A stretch of 64,000 nt of DNA. Origin: Bacteroidales bacterium. Its GTDB lineage: Bacteria > Bacteroidota > Bacteroidia > Bacteroidales > GCA-2748055. The DNA is taken from contig JAIOZM010000012.1 in assembly GCA_021740585.1 (NCBI GenBank), forward strand, positions 1-64,000, written 5' to 3'. Below are positions 49,434 through 59,781 of the stretch, one piece after another. The notes under the pieces were generated by a model. The model was not told where the DNA came from, searched no databases, and was given only the letters and a program-made list of their open reading frames with translations. A program made the translations under genes and the position numbers. Positions within the stretch are counted from its first letter, which is position 1; every line of letters begins with the position of its first letter.

Positions 49434-51212
49434 ATGTTTAGCTTCGATCTGATTCTGGTTTTTATTGTTATTCTATTTATTCTGGTATCATTGTATTGGG
49501 GTATTCTGGGACCTTCGTTTACATTCGTTATCGGCATTAGTGTTTTAGGAATATTTGGAGTACTAACACCACAGGAGATCCTTAGCGGATTTGCAAACGA
49601 GCAGATAGCGGTGGTAATAATGCTCTTGCTTATTGGAGATATCATAAGACAAACAGCATTGGTTGAAGTAATTTTTGACCGGATATTCCGAAATGCAAAA
49701 TCATACACCGGCTTTATGAACAGGATGGTTATCCTGATCAGTACCTTTTCGGCCTTCCTCAATAATACACCACTTGTGGCTGTTATGATGCCTTACGTAA
49801 ATAGCTGGTGTAAAAGAAATAAGATATCGCCTTCAAAGTTTCTAATGCCTCTCTCTTTTGCTGCCATCCTGGGAGGAACAGCCACTCTGATTGGCACATC
49901 CACCAATTTGATTGTTAACGGTTTAATTGAAGATCAGACGATAATCCCCGGAATGGAACCTTTAAAGATATTTGATTTTACAGCCGTTGGCGCAACTATG
50001 ATGTTTATCGGTTTTTTTTACTTCTGGATCTTTGGAAACAAATTGGTGCCGGATTATCCTGAAGAAACTAACGAAAAATTATCAAATCAACGAAGATATA
50101 TTGTTGAAGCTAAAATAAGAACAGGTTCACATTTAAGCGGTAAAACCCTCAAGGATGCGGGTTTTGTTGGAGAGCAAAACTTTTCTCTGGTGGAAATCAT
50201 TCGTGAGGATGTAAAAGTATTGACTTTTTCTGAGTTGTTTACTCTGGCGGAAGAAGATATACTTGTATTTGCAGGTGATACAGATGTAATTGCTGAAATG
50301 ATTGAAAGCAAATCAGGAATGCAATTACCCGAGGTGGGTATGATGTCGAAAAGGAAAAAAACAGAAGTAGTTGAGATTGTGATTAGTCAGAATTCAACAC
50401 TTATCGGGAAAACAGTAAAATTGGCGAATTTCCGCAGTAAATATGATGCTGCAATTATTGCTGTTCACAGAAACGGCGTTCGGCTGGAAGATAAACTGAA
50501 CACCGTTATGCTCAGGGCAGGAGACGTTTTGCTTTTGTTCGCCGGAAACGATTTTTTAAACCGGTCGGAAAGTACCATGGACTTCTATTTTATTTCCAAG
50601 GTTCGTGGTTTTGTGAAAATGGAATGGTATAAACCCGTTGTTCTGTTTGGAGGCTTATTTCTTGCTATTATTCTTTCTGCATTCGGATTAATTAAACTGT
50701 TCACCGGTCTCATTGTGCTAATAATAGCCTCACTAGCCCTGAAAATTACGAATCCTAAAGATTTGTCAAAGAGCATAGACTTTAATTTGGCTATTATTAT
50801 TGTTTTATCGCTGGCTTTAGGAATAGCAATGATTAAGTCGGGTGCGGCAGATTTAATTGCCGAGTCGATTATTTCATTATTTATGCCATACGGGACAATA
50901 GGTGTTTTGTTTGGCATTTACTTTATAACAACCCTTCTGGCTGCCTATATAACATCTAAAGCCTCAGCTGCCATAATATTCCCGATTGCACTTACAATGT
51001 CAGCCGATCTGGGCTTAAATCCCATTCCCTTTGTATTGATAGTAGCTTATGCCTCCGCTGCCAACTTTATGACGCCCATAGGCTTCCAGACAAATCTGAT
51101 GGTATTTGGTCCGGGAAATTATAAATTTAACGACTTTCTAAAAGTAGGTGGACCACTTACATTAATTTATATGGTGGTTACGGTCTTTATGCTTTACTTG
51201 ATGTATTTATAG
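49434..51212 (+). CDS. SLC13-family permease with TrkA-C domains
   Basis: LNNTPLVAVMMPYVNSWCKRNKISPSKFLMPLSFAAILGGTATLIGTSTNLIVNG; two RCK-C-like domains in the middle. Confidence 0.95.
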   Translation: MFSFDLILVFIVILFILVSLYWGILGPSFTFVIGISVLGIFGVLTPQEILSGFANEQIAVVIMLLLIGDIIRQTALVEVIFDRIFRNAKSYTGFMNRMVILISTFSAFLNNTPLVAVMMPYVNSWCKRNKISPSKFLMPLSFAAILGGTATLIGTSTNLIVNGLIEDQTIIPGMEPLKIFDFTAVGATMMFIGFFYFWIFGNKLVPDYPEETNEKLSNQRRYIVEAKIRTGSHLSGKTLKDAGFVGEQNFSLVEIIREDVKVLTFSELFTLAEEDILVFAGDTDVIAEMIESKSGMQLPEVGMMSKRKKTEVVEIVISQNSTLIGKTVKLANFRSKYDAAIIAVHRNGVRLEDKLNTVMLRAGDVLLLFAGNDFLNRSESTMDFYFISKVRGFVKMEWYKPVVLFGGLFLAIILSAFGLIKLFTGLIVLIIASLALKITNPKDLSKSIDFNLAIIIVLSLALGIAMIKSGAADLIAESIISLFMPYGTIGVLFGIYFITTLLAAYITSKASAAIIFPIALTMSADLGLNPIPFVLIVAYASAANFMTPIGFQTNLMVFGPGNYKFNDFLKVGGPLTLIYMVVTVFMLYLMYL

Positions 51213-51331
51213 CAGGTTTCTTGGTACTGCTGAAAAATTTTCAGCATAGCTCCATGGTGTGATTGTCTCAAATTTAATTCATGGAACTTTAAGTTTGAGG
51301 TAATATCCAATCTGAAAACTGAAACAATTTT

Positions 51332-52288
51332 TCAACCTTCATATCTGAAAATAGGCTCCGTCTCCAATCCTTTTTGTTTTATCATTTCAATTTCATCCCT
51401 GTTTAAAGGTTTAAAATCCACTGCCAGCTTAATTGCCATTTCAAATAAATTTTCGTCGCCCGGTGGAATTGCGGCTGTTACAGGATGTGAGAGGGTAAAT
51501 CTTAATGCCAAATTTGCTTCCTCCATATTCATAATTGGTTCATACCAGGTATTTTTAATACTCTGGACAGCATCCTCAGGCCATGGTTTCTTTGCCATTG
51601 CCTTAAGCGCAAGTATTCCCATTCCTTTTTCTTTGGCCTTAGCCATAACCTGTGGCCCAAAGTTACCGGCATACCAGGTGGCGAAATTAAACGGAAACAA
51701 AATAGTGTCAAATTCAAACCTGTCCATCATGTTAAGGGCTGCTTCCACAGAATGTGCTGAAAATCCGATATGTTTGATTTTACCTTCTTTTCGCGCTTCT
51801 AAAAAGCATTCCATCGCCCCGTCTTTGCCAAAAATTGTCTCTACCTCATCCATAGTAGTCACAGCATGGAATTGGTACAAATCAAAATGATCGGTCCGCA
51901 GGTTGATTAAAGATTGCTCCAATTCCCTGCGTGCACCTTCTCTTTTCCTTTCCGTAGTTTTGCAGGCCAGAAAAACATCTTTTCTGTAGGGTTGCAGTGC
52001 CGGACCCAGTTTTAGTTCAGCATTACCATAAGAAGGAGCTATGTCGAAATAGTTTATACCATAATCAATGGCCTGTTTAACCCGCCTATTCGCTTCTTCT
52101 TCGCTGGCATCCTTCACCACAATACCTCCAAAACCAATGGCTGATATTTTTACACCCGTACGTCCAAGCATTCTTTTTTCAATTTTAGATTCCCGGAATT
52201 CTCTGCCCAGTGCAGAAAGATCTGCCGGGAATAAACCTATCAAAGGTGCCGACAAGGCTGCCGATTTCATAAATTCACGTCTTTTCAT
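51332..52288 (-). CDS. Aldo/keto reductase with Tat-like signal
   Basis: MKRREFMKSAALSAPLIGLFPADL; GRTGVKISAIGFGGIV; INYFDIAPSYGNAELKLG. Confidence 0.92.
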   Translation of the reverse strand: MKRREFMKSAALSAPLIGLFPADLSALGREFRESKIEKRMLGRTGVKISAIGFGGIVVKDASEEEANRRVKQAIDYGINYFDIAPSYGNAELKLGPALQPYRKDVFLACKTTERKREGARRELEQSLINLRTDHFDLYQFHAVTTMDEVETIFGKDGAMECFLEARKEGKIKHIGFSAHSVEAALNMMDRFEFDTILFPFNFATWYAGNFGPQVMAKAKEKGMGILALKAMAKKPWPEDAVQSIKNTWYEPIMNMEEANLALRFTLSHPVTAAIPPGDENLFEMAIKLAVDFKPLNRDEIEMIKQKGLETEPIFRYEG

Positions 52289-52390
52289 AATTAAATAGTT
52301 TCTGGTTTGAGGTTGAATTCACTTACTATCTGATGCTCTTTACTTCGGGCGAAAAAAATCCGTAATGAGTAAAGCAAAAATTCTTCAAAT

Positions 52391-53401
52391 TTAATCTTTA
52401 AAAATCTTAACTACTCTTTCACCATCAGAATTAGCATATCCTCTAAACATTCCATTGGTGTTAAATTCCATGGCGTAGTTACCCTTTGCATCAAGGCATA
52501 CAACTCCACCACCTCCGTGTACAGGGAGCAGCTTATTCTGAATTACTTCGTATGCTGCTTCCTTGATGGTAAATCCCTTATATTCCATTAGTGCTGAAAT
52601 GTCGTGTGCCACACTATAACGAATAAAAAATTCTCCATGTCCGGTAGCAGACACTCCACAAGTGCTATTATTTGCATAGGTACCAGCTCCAATAATGGGA
52701 GAATCTCCAATCCTGTTATATTTTTTATTTGTCATTCCACCAGTAGACGTTCCGGCGCAAATATTTCCGTTTTTATCTAATGCTACACAACCTACTGTAC
52801 CCATTTTTTTTAATTTGAGTATACTACCATCATCGTCATCCCTTTCGAGCGTTTTAATTAATTCATCATATCTGGTCTGAGTATAAAAGTAGGAGGGATC
52901 GACAATCTCAAGCCCTTCAAGTTTGGCAAATTCTGACGCACCTTTTCCCGAAAGCATTACATGATCCGATTTTTCCAGAACGGCTCTTGCGGCAGAGATC
53001 GGATTTTTAATATCCTTCACGCCGGCAACTGCACCGGCATTTAGATGCAGGCCTTCCATAATTGAGGCATCCATATCATTGATTCCGTCGTGATTAAAAA
53101 CAGCTCCTCTTCCGGCATTAAACAAAGGTGAGTCCTCCAATAAATTAATAACGTTCTCAACTGCGTCTAAAGAACTGCCGCTATCCTCCAGAATTTTTAA
53201 TCCTAAATTTAAGGCTTCATTTAATTTTGCAATATATTCAGCCTGACTCTCCTCAGTTACATTTTCAATACTCATATTTCCGGCTCCACCATGAATAATA
53301 AGAGCATAGTCAATTTTCGACTGTTGATTTACCGGCGTTTCATTATTTTGACAGGAAAAACTGAAAAATACAATGGAAATGAGTTTGATTATCTTTGACA
53401 T
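52391..53401 (-). CDS. Isoaspartyl peptidase/L-asparaginase (Ntn hydrolase)
   Basis: IHGGAGNMS; GTVGCVALDKNGNICAGTSTGGMTNKKYNRIGDSPIIGAGTYANN; signal-like N-terminus. Confidence 0.95.
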   Translation of the reverse strand: MSKIIKLISIVFFSFSCQNNETPVNQQSKIDYALIIHGGAGNMSIENVTEESQAEYIAKLNEALNLGLKILEDSGSSLDAVENVINLLEDSPLFNAGRGAVFNHDGINDMDASIMEGLHLNAGAVAGVKDIKNPISAARAVLEKSDHVMLSGKGASEFAKLEGLEIVDPSYFYTQTRYDELIKTLERDDDDGSILKLKKMGTVGCVALDKNGNICAGTSTGGMTNKKYNRIGDSPIIGAGTYANNSTCGVSATGHGEFFIRYSVAHDISALMEYKGFTIKEAAYEVIQNKLLPVHGGGGVVCLDAKGNYAMEFNTNGMFRGYANSDGERVVKIFKD

Positions 53402-53610
53402 AATTTATTTTTTTAATAAGGTTTCAGTTTTTCCTGATAACAAGACCTAATATAGATGAATTATTTTTTCTTACAAACGATTGTATTTGCAATAATAAGA
53501 AAACCCGGAAAGAATTGAGGGGATAAGGCTCAATTTTTTCCGGGTCCATATTGAAAAATTCAATCAAATTACATCTAAAAGCAGGCTTACAGAGTATTAA
53601 TAGCTTTTAG

Positions 53611-54723
53611 TTAATCAAAACTGAATTTTACATTACCTGTTTTTGTTACTACATCAATTTTGGATTTTGGCTTTTGTCCGTAACTTCCTTCAAAATACTC
53701 GTCTGTTCCATTCTTTTTTTCAGTAGAAATTTTAATATCCGGAACCGAAACAGAACCTACCGATGATTCTGCTTTAATGGTAAAGGATGATTCTGGGTCG
53801 AGTATAATTTTTGCACCGCCGTATCTGCTGTCAATTTTAATCAGCTCAAAACCTGCAGCTATTTTTTCAACTGATAAGTTTGAATAAGCGCTCTCAACCT
53901 CAAGATTTCTTTTTAAATTGCCAATCTTTATTCCACTATATTTAAAGATTCCGTTATAATTATCCAGTTCCTCAACATTAAATTTATCATATTTTGAGTC
54001 AACTATAAAAGAGCCACATTTTCCCAGTTTTATATCTGAATATTTTGATACTAACACCACACTTGAAGCTTCTGTTAAGTCTATTTTAGAATAGGCCATA
54101 TCCATTTTTACCCAATTAAGCTTGTCAATATGACCATCGGAATAGGCAAACTTAATTTCATTAAGAGGAGTGAGGTTACCTCTGTTCAGACTACCGATCT
54201 TAAAATTGCTGTATGCCATATCGAGCATTGCATGTCCATTAAGTTCCTGAATATAGACATTGGAATACTTTCCTAACATATTAATATTAGAATAAGCAGG
54301 AGCCTGAATTTTAATGTTGATTTCGAATTTAGTATCTTTTCCGTTATTCATGTTTTCGGGTAAAACCGTTTTTACAGATACGGTATTCCCTGACTGACTT
54401 AATTTTACGTCAAGCTTATCAAGCAAATCTTCGGCTTTGCTTACATTCCTGCTTTCCACCCATATCTCAGCAACAATTTTAACTTCATTACCTTCCACAT
54501 TGGTAATTTCCACATCTCCAAATTTGCTTTCAACATCAAGCAAATAACCTTCTTTGACAGTGAATTTTTCTTGTTGTACTTTATCAACTTTTTCCTGAGC
54601 TGACAGTACAGAAAAATTTAATAAAAGTCCAAAAAGGATAAATCCGGTTAATAATCTCATTTTTTTCATCTGTTTAAATTTATTGGTGGTCAGATGAAGA
54701 CTGCATGACAAAAGCCTTATCAT
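53611..54723 (-). CDS. Secreted DUF4097-like (putative adhesin/beta-solenoid) protein
   Basis: Signal peptide LLTGFILFGLLLNFSVLSAQ (likely start at internal MKKMRLL); repeated YS/SKYS strands with regular spacing. Confidence 0.7.
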   Translation of the reverse strand: MIRLLSCSLHLTTNKFKQMKKMRLLTGFILFGLLLNFSVLSAQEKVDKVQQEKFTVKEGYLLDVESKFGDVEITNVEGNEVKIVAEIWVESRNVSKAEDLLDKLDVKLSQSGNTVSVKTVLPENMNNGKDTKFEINIKIQAPAYSNINMLGKYSNVYIQELNGHAMLDMAYSNFKIGSLNRGNLTPLNEIKFAYSDGHIDKLNWVKMDMAYSKIDLTEASSVVLVSKYSDIKLGKCGSFIVDSKYDKFNVEELDNYNGIFKYSGIKIGNLKRNLEVESAYSNLSVEKIAAGFELIKIDSRYGGAKIILDPESSFTIKAESSVGSVSVPDIKISTEKKNGTDEYFEGSYGQKPKSKIDVVTKTGNVKFSFD

Positions 54724-54800
54724 TCCACGGTTTAACGTTTTGGTTATTAGGTTGTCATGACTGGTCTGTCGTGGTTAGGTTTCTTATATTTCATTTTAAT

Positions 54801-55283
54801 CTATTGTGATATGATTATATTCAATAATGCAGTTTTACCCTTTTGATGAGAAATAGCTGCATTTCTTACCCTTTCATCATTAGGGAATTTTTTTAAGTCT
54901 TCTTCAATTTGATTAAGCCCCTCATCATAGTTTTCTATATCCTTAAGTAAAGCTTCTTTTTCAGAATTATCTTCAAATTCCATTTCAAGTATTTTTTGTT
55001 CCATTTCACTATTAAGGCCTTCGTAATAATAGAGCACTTCTTTTAGTTCATCATCGTGGGAGGCATACATTCGATTGTCCGAATTCAGAGATCTTATAAA
55101 ATATATACTTACAGAAGTAATAAGTAATCCAAATATGATCACAGAGGCCATCTGCAGGAAGCTAAAACCAATTGTCCTTGTTAAGGGCAACTTCTTTTTA
55201 AACCTTTCAAAATGACCGTCGGGAGGAAAATTATCATTGAAATCTTCCTTCCTTGCCCTAATTAGATCTTCCAACTTGCTCAT
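54801..55283 (-). CDS. Single-TM putative anti-sigma factor
   Basis: Overlaps the 3' end of the ECF sigma gene; one TM segment MASVIIFGLLITSVSIYFI. Confidence 0.6.
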   Translation of the reverse strand: MSKLEDLIRARKEDFNDNFPPDGHFERFKKKLPLTRTIGFSFLQMASVIIFGLLITSVSIYFIRSLNSDNRMYASHDDELKEVLYYYEGLNSEMEQKILEMEFEDNSEKEALLKDIENYDEGLNQIEEDLKKFPNDERVRNAAISHQKGKTALLNIIISQ

Positions 55284-55824
55284 TTTTAATGAATTTTAAA
55301 TTTTCAATCAGTTTCTTTTTGGCTCTGGTATACTGAGATCTTGAGGTGGAGGCCGAAATTTTCAATACTTCAGAAATTTCATCATGATCATAACCTTCTA
55401 GTAAATACAAGCTCAAAACAATCCGATAACCATCCGGAAGTTTATTTATTTCATCTTTAATCTTTTCAATCTCATAATTTGTATTGGATTCATTTTCATC
55501 TTCATTTTCACTTTCATTTATAACTAATTCCTGAGTATTAAGTATATTTTCAATTTCAGGCTTCTTTTTTCTCAAACTATCCAAGGATAGATTCACTACA
55601 ATTCTTTTTAGCCATAGCCCAAAATTTGCTTCTGCTTTATAAGAACTCAAGCTTTGGAAAGCTTTCAGAAAAGCCTCTTGCATAATATCTTCGGCTTCAA
55701 AAGTGTCTTTTACAATTCGTAAACTTGTATTATACATAGCCTTATAATAAAGAGAATAGATCTCAAACTGAGATTTTCTATGCCCCTTTTTGCAAGCTTC
55801 TAACAGACTCTGATGAATTTCCAA
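55258..55824 (-). CDS. ECF RNA polymerase sigma factor
   Basis: DTFEAEDIMQEAFLKAFQSLSSYKAEANFGLWLKRIVVNLSLDSLRKKK; LEGYDHDEISEVLKISASTSRSQYTRAKKKL. Confidence 0.95.
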   Translation of the reverse strand: MEIHQSLLEACKKGHRKSQFEIYSLYYKAMYNTSLRIVKDTFEAEDIMQEAFLKAFQSLSSYKAEANFGLWLKRIVVNLSLDSLRKKKPEIENILNTQELVINESENEDENESNTNYEIEKIKDEINKLPDGYRIVLSLYLLEGYDHDEISEVLKISASTSRSQYTRAKKKLIENLKFIKNEQVGRSN

Positions 55825-56050
55825 AATATTAAGCTTAATTGACTATACTAAAGACGGATTAATTTAAGAAATGCTGCACCGCCAATATAAAATAACTAAT
55901 AAATGAACCTTTTTAATCGAACTAAAGATAAAAATTAGAATTTTTCTTAATAATTTTCAAATAATAAATGATTATTTTTTTTTGATTAATCATTTTTCCT
56001 ACCTTTGAAAGGTTCTGTATTAACTAATTATAATTTTAAACCCACCCACT

Positions 56051-56257
56051 ATGAAGAAAATTGGATTTTTGCTAAGCGTAATTGCATTTTTTGGATTTGC
56101 AACATTAACATCATGTAATCAGGCTCCAAAAGAAGAAGGAACCGTTGAAGAAGTTGTTGAAGAGCAGGTTGCAGAAGAAGAAGTTGTTGCTGAAGAAGGC
56201 GTTGCTGAAGAAGCTGTTGAAGAAGCTGTTGAAGGGGTTGTTGAAGAGGTTAAATAG
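56051..56257 (+). CDS. Small acidic low-complexity lipoprotein
   Basis: Lipobox TLTSCNQ then (E/V/A)-rich repeat EEVVEEQVAEEEVVAEEGVAEEAVEEAVEGVVEEV. Confidence 0.65.
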   Translation: MKKIGFLLSVIAFFGFATLTSCNQAPKEEGTVEEVVEEQVAEEEVVAEEGVAEEAVEEAVEGVVEEVK

Positions 56258-56280
56258 TACTATTTATTACTGCAAAAAAA

Positions 56281-56313
56281 AACCGCCGGATAAGGAATCC
56301 AGCGGTTTTTTTT
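56281..56313 (+). terminator. Rho-independent terminator
   Basis: AACCGCCGGAT-AAGGA-ATCCAGCGGTT followed by T-tract. Confidence 0.8.
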
Positions 56314-56328
56314 GTTAAGTTTTTTATA

Positions 56329-57165
56329 TTAGAATAAATAATTCATTACTGTAATCATCCCTGTATTTATCTCTCCAGTTGCGTAATCCAGCTCAGATCC
56401 AAACATACTGTGAGGAATCAGAGAGATTAGGAGATTCATAACGGCAGCGATAATGACAAGGTAACGTCTGTCTTGTTTACGGTTTCCGAACCAGGCTACA
56501 AGCCATAAAACAAAAGCAAATAAGGTTTTATTATCAGTGAGGTCCATACCAAATGGAAATCCTGTCCAGAATTCACCAAACGCAAATTTTTGCAATACCG
56601 GTCCCATTAGCATTCCCCCAGCTAAGAGGAAGATAAGTGTTAGCAGGGTATAAAGTTTATAGGATTTTTGTTTTGAAATAGCATAGAAACCGGTAAGGTT
56701 AGACAATAGCATTGCTATAAAAATAAGGAGGATATGAGGAATTAAAACATAAGGAGGAACATTTCCCTTAAACCGGATAACAATATTCTCAGGAGTTTCA
56801 AAAATGGTTTCATTTCCAGAATCATATATTTTCACACCGTATTCCAATTTTCCTGCGGCTGGTTGTTTCGGTAACCATGCTACTAAAACATCATTCTCCT
56901 GATGCATTTTAACGGTGACAAATTCTTCACCGGTTTTAAATTTCTTATAATATACTTCTCCAAAAGCCATAGTATCAGGAACCTCTATGCTGATAAGCGC
57001 ATCGGTAATTCCATTTTGACTTCGGGGAAGCTTAAAACTGTAAGTCTGTTCCCCAAGCTGATATTCAAAGCTTTTAGGATAGGTTGGCCCGGTCATCCTT
57101 TGGTAAACGGCAGTCGATAGTGTAATAATAATAGCGAGCACCCAAAATAAAAGTTTTTTCCACAT
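56329..57165 (-). CDS. Membrane protein of unknown function
   Basis: N-terminal TM, extracellular beta domain, several C-terminal TM helices. Confidence 0.6.
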   Translation of the reverse strand: MWKKLLFWVLAIIITLSTAVYQRMTGPTYPKSFEYQLGEQTYSFKLPRSQNGITDALISIEVPDTMAFGEVYYKKFKTGEEFVTVKMHQENDVLVAWLPKQPAAGKLEYGVKIYDSGNETIFETPENIVIRFKGNVPPYVLIPHILLIFIAMLLSNLTGFYAISKQKSYKLYTLLTLIFLLAGGMLMGPVLQKFAFGEFWTGFPFGMDLTDNKTLFAFVLWLVAWFGNRKQDRRYLVIIAAVMNLLISLIPHSMFGSELDYATGEINTGMITVMNYLF

Positions 57166-57177
57166 AATAGTAATTTT

Positions 57178-58935
57178 CTAAAGTTGAATTAATAAATCGA
57201 TTTCATCCTGTTCTCTTTTAACAGTAACAATAACTACATCGCCTTTTTTATAGGCTTTTAAGCGATACATATAATCGTAAATATTTCCTATTTCATTTCC
57301 ATCAATGGCAATAATGACATCACCTTTCATTATTCCCCCGTTATAAGCAGGTTTTCCTTTTGTTGCAGCAAGTATTTTTAAACCGCCTTCATCAGATCCT
57401 GCTACATCAGGCATTATACCAAGGGTTACACTTCCGGTATATCCGTTTCCACTGCTGACTTTGGGACCGGCTTCCTGAAAACTCAAACTATCGACAGCAT
57501 CAAGAAGTCTGATAAAATCTGATATAAAATCGGCCGATAGCCTTAAACCATCTATATTAACAGAATCAAAATCGTCAAAAGGAGTATGGTAATCCTGATG
57601 AGCTCCGGTAGAAAAAAAGAATACGGGAATGTCCTTGCCATAAAATGAGGCGTGATCAGAAGGACCGTAACCGGCTTCTGATAATTTTAGCTTTAACTGA
57701 TAGTTTTTATTTACTTCTTCAAGCATTTCCTTTGCCTCAGCTGAGGTTCCGATCCCACCTATCTGAAGTATCGAATCTACACTCATCCTGCCCAGCATAT
57801 CAATATTAACCATCGATAAGACATTTTCCATGGGGATAGGAGAGTTATCAACAAAATACTTTGATCCAACCAGTCCCTTTTCCTCCGCTCCAAATGTCAC
57901 AAATAAAAGCGAGTGATCTAAATAATTTGCCTTATCAGTAAAATGAGCCGCAAGTTCCATAACAGTAGCTACCCCCGACGCATTATCGTCTGCACCATTA
58001 TGTACAGCAATAGTATCCGGCATGCGTGAATTATTTCCCCGTCCACCCATACCCAGATGATCGTGATGTGCACCTATCACTATCCATTCCTTGCTTTTTC
58101 CAGGATCCTTTCCAGGAAACATACCAATAACATTTGCGGTTGGGGTATTTAGTTTATTGATCTCCAAAACTGCTTCAAGATTTTCCTCACTGGTAATTTC
58201 TTCTGTAAGAACTTTTGTTTGCAAATCCTTTACCATAACATCCAGGTTGAAATCGCCAGAGAATAACGATGGAAGCAAGTCTCTTTTCATTTGTATTACC
58301 GGAATATCTATCGCAGGGATGTAATCAAGTTTGAAATTTAGATTATCATCTTTATCAGCAGGTTCTCCTGAAATAAAAATTACACCCAATGCTCCGCGAT
58401 CTGCAGCATACATTGCTTTATCCCGTTCGCTGTCATATTTTGACAGGTCTAAATCACTTTTAGGAATTCCTTTTAATATTACAGCCCATTTCCCTCTGGG
58501 ATCAACGTTCTGAAAATCATTTCTTGTAAATTCATCAATTTCAGCGTTCAAACCATATCCGCAAAACAACAATTTTGCTGCGAATGTGCCGCTGGCTGAG
58601 TAAACGGCAGGGTAGAAGTCTTCTTTTAACGTATAAAATGTTTCATAGTATTTCAGACTATTCTTCTCTGGTATTTCTACTCCTGTTATTAAGTCAAAAT
58701 TCTGCTTGAACCCGTAATCTGGTGATTTTAAACGAAATGACTTAAACTCATCGGCAATAAAAATTTGCATTACGAGATCCTCAGGAGTACCTGGTAACCT
58801 TCCCTTTAAGCTGTCAGAAGCCAGATATTCAACAATAGAACCAATTTCTTCATTGGTTATTTCCGGACTGTTCATAACCCGGCAGGAGCTGATAATCAGG
58901 ATAAAAGAAATATAAAATACATGCAATTTCCTCAT
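57178..58935 (-). CDS. M28-family metallopeptidase with PDZ domain
   Basis: WIVIGAHHDHLGMGGRG, HNGADDNASGVATVMELA, FGAEEKGLVGSKYF, C-terminal PDZ (MKGDVIIAIDGNEIGNIYDYM). Confidence 0.95.
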   Translation of the reverse strand: MRKLHVFYISFILIISSCRVMNSPEITNEEIGSIVEYLASDSLKGRLPGTPEDLVMQIFIADEFKSFRLKSPDYGFKQNFDLITGVEIPEKNSLKYYETFYTLKEDFYPAVYSASGTFAAKLLFCGYGLNAEIDEFTRNDFQNVDPRGKWAVILKGIPKSDLDLSKYDSERDKAMYAADRGALGVIFISGEPADKDDNLNFKLDYIPAIDIPVIQMKRDLLPSLFSGDFNLDVMVKDLQTKVLTEEITSEENLEAVLEINKLNTPTANVIGMFPGKDPGKSKEWIVIGAHHDHLGMGGRGNNSRMPDTIAVHNGADDNASGVATVMELAAHFTDKANYLDHSLLFVTFGAEEKGLVGSKYFVDNSPIPMENVLSMVNIDMLGRMSVDSILQIGGIGTSAEAKEMLEEVNKNYQLKLKLSEAGYGPSDHASFYGKDIPVFFFSTGAHQDYHTPFDDFDSVNIDGLRLSADFISDFIRLLDAVDSLSFQEAGPKVSSGNGYTGSVTLGIMPDVAGSDEGGLKILAATKGKPAYNGGIMKGDVIIAIDGNEIGNIYDYMYRLKAYKKGDVVIVTVKREQDEIDLLIQL

Positions 58936-59119
58936 ATTTTGTAATTTAATATTAAAAGCCCAAAACTAATTTAAAAACTCATAAAATCATATACATTAAA
59001 GTACTTTCTGGATCTTTTAATGTGGGCAAATATAATTAACCCGAAGCAAAACTATTGTTTTTTAATTTTTTTTGACAAATTTTTGACAAATACAAAAAAC
59101 ATTCTATATTTACAATCTG

Positions 59120-59139
59120 GTTTAACAATGTTGTCAAAC
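59120..59139. promoter_or_regulatory. Imperfect palindrome GTTTAACAATGTTGTCAAAC, candidate TetR operator
   Basis: Inverted half sites (GTTTAACA/TGTCAAAC, one mismatch) immediately upstream of the TetR gene. Confidence 0.4.
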
Positions 59140-59156
59140 TAAAAAGTTTAACTCTT

Positions 59157-59777
59157 ATGTTGAAATCTGATGAGAGCTTATCAACAGAAATGGAGCAAAA
59201 AATAATTAATGCTGCCTCCAAGGTATTTGTGAAATGGGGAAAGAAAGCTTCTTCCATGCAACTTATTGCTGATGAAGCCGGAATAAACAGAACCTTATTG
59301 AATTATTATTTCAGATCAAAAGACAAACTATTCAATATTGTTTTCGACAAAATATTCTTTGAACTTATTCAAAAAGCCGCTGAAATTCTGGAGTCGGATA
59401 TCGATATTATTGAAAAACTGGATAGGTTTATAGATGTATATATATCAGGTTTATTGAGTAATCCTTATATCCCGGTATTTATTTTGAACGAACTGAATAC
59501 CAATCCGGAACATCTCTTGAAACTGTTTAAAGATTCAGGATTAAAACCCATACGTCTGAAGGAGGATATTATTAAAGCTATGGATCAGGGACGAATCATT
59601 AAGACAGATCCATTGCATCTTATTGTAAACCTGATTTCTATGATAGCTTTTCCTCTGGCTGCAAAACCTTTGATTGCCGGTATGATTCTTTCTGATCAAA
59701 ACATTGATTTTGATGATTTTATGCAGGAAAGGATAGTTAAACTAAAAGAATATTTTTTAAATTCAATAATACCCTAG
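59157..59777 (+). CDS. TetR/AcrR-family regulator
   Basis: IINAASKVFVKWGKKASSMQLIADEAGINRTLLNYYFRSKDKLF. Confidence 0.95.
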   Translation: MLKSDESLSTEMEQKIINAASKVFVKWGKKASSMQLIADEAGINRTLLNYYFRSKDKLFNIVFDKIFFELIQKAAEILESDIDIIEKLDRFIDVYISGLLSNPYIPVFILNELNTNPEHLLKLFKDSGLKPIRLKEDIIKAMDQGRIIKTDPLHLIVNLISMIAFPLAAKPLIAGMILSDQNIDFDDFMQERIVKLKEYFLNSIIP

Positions 59778-59781
59778 CAGA

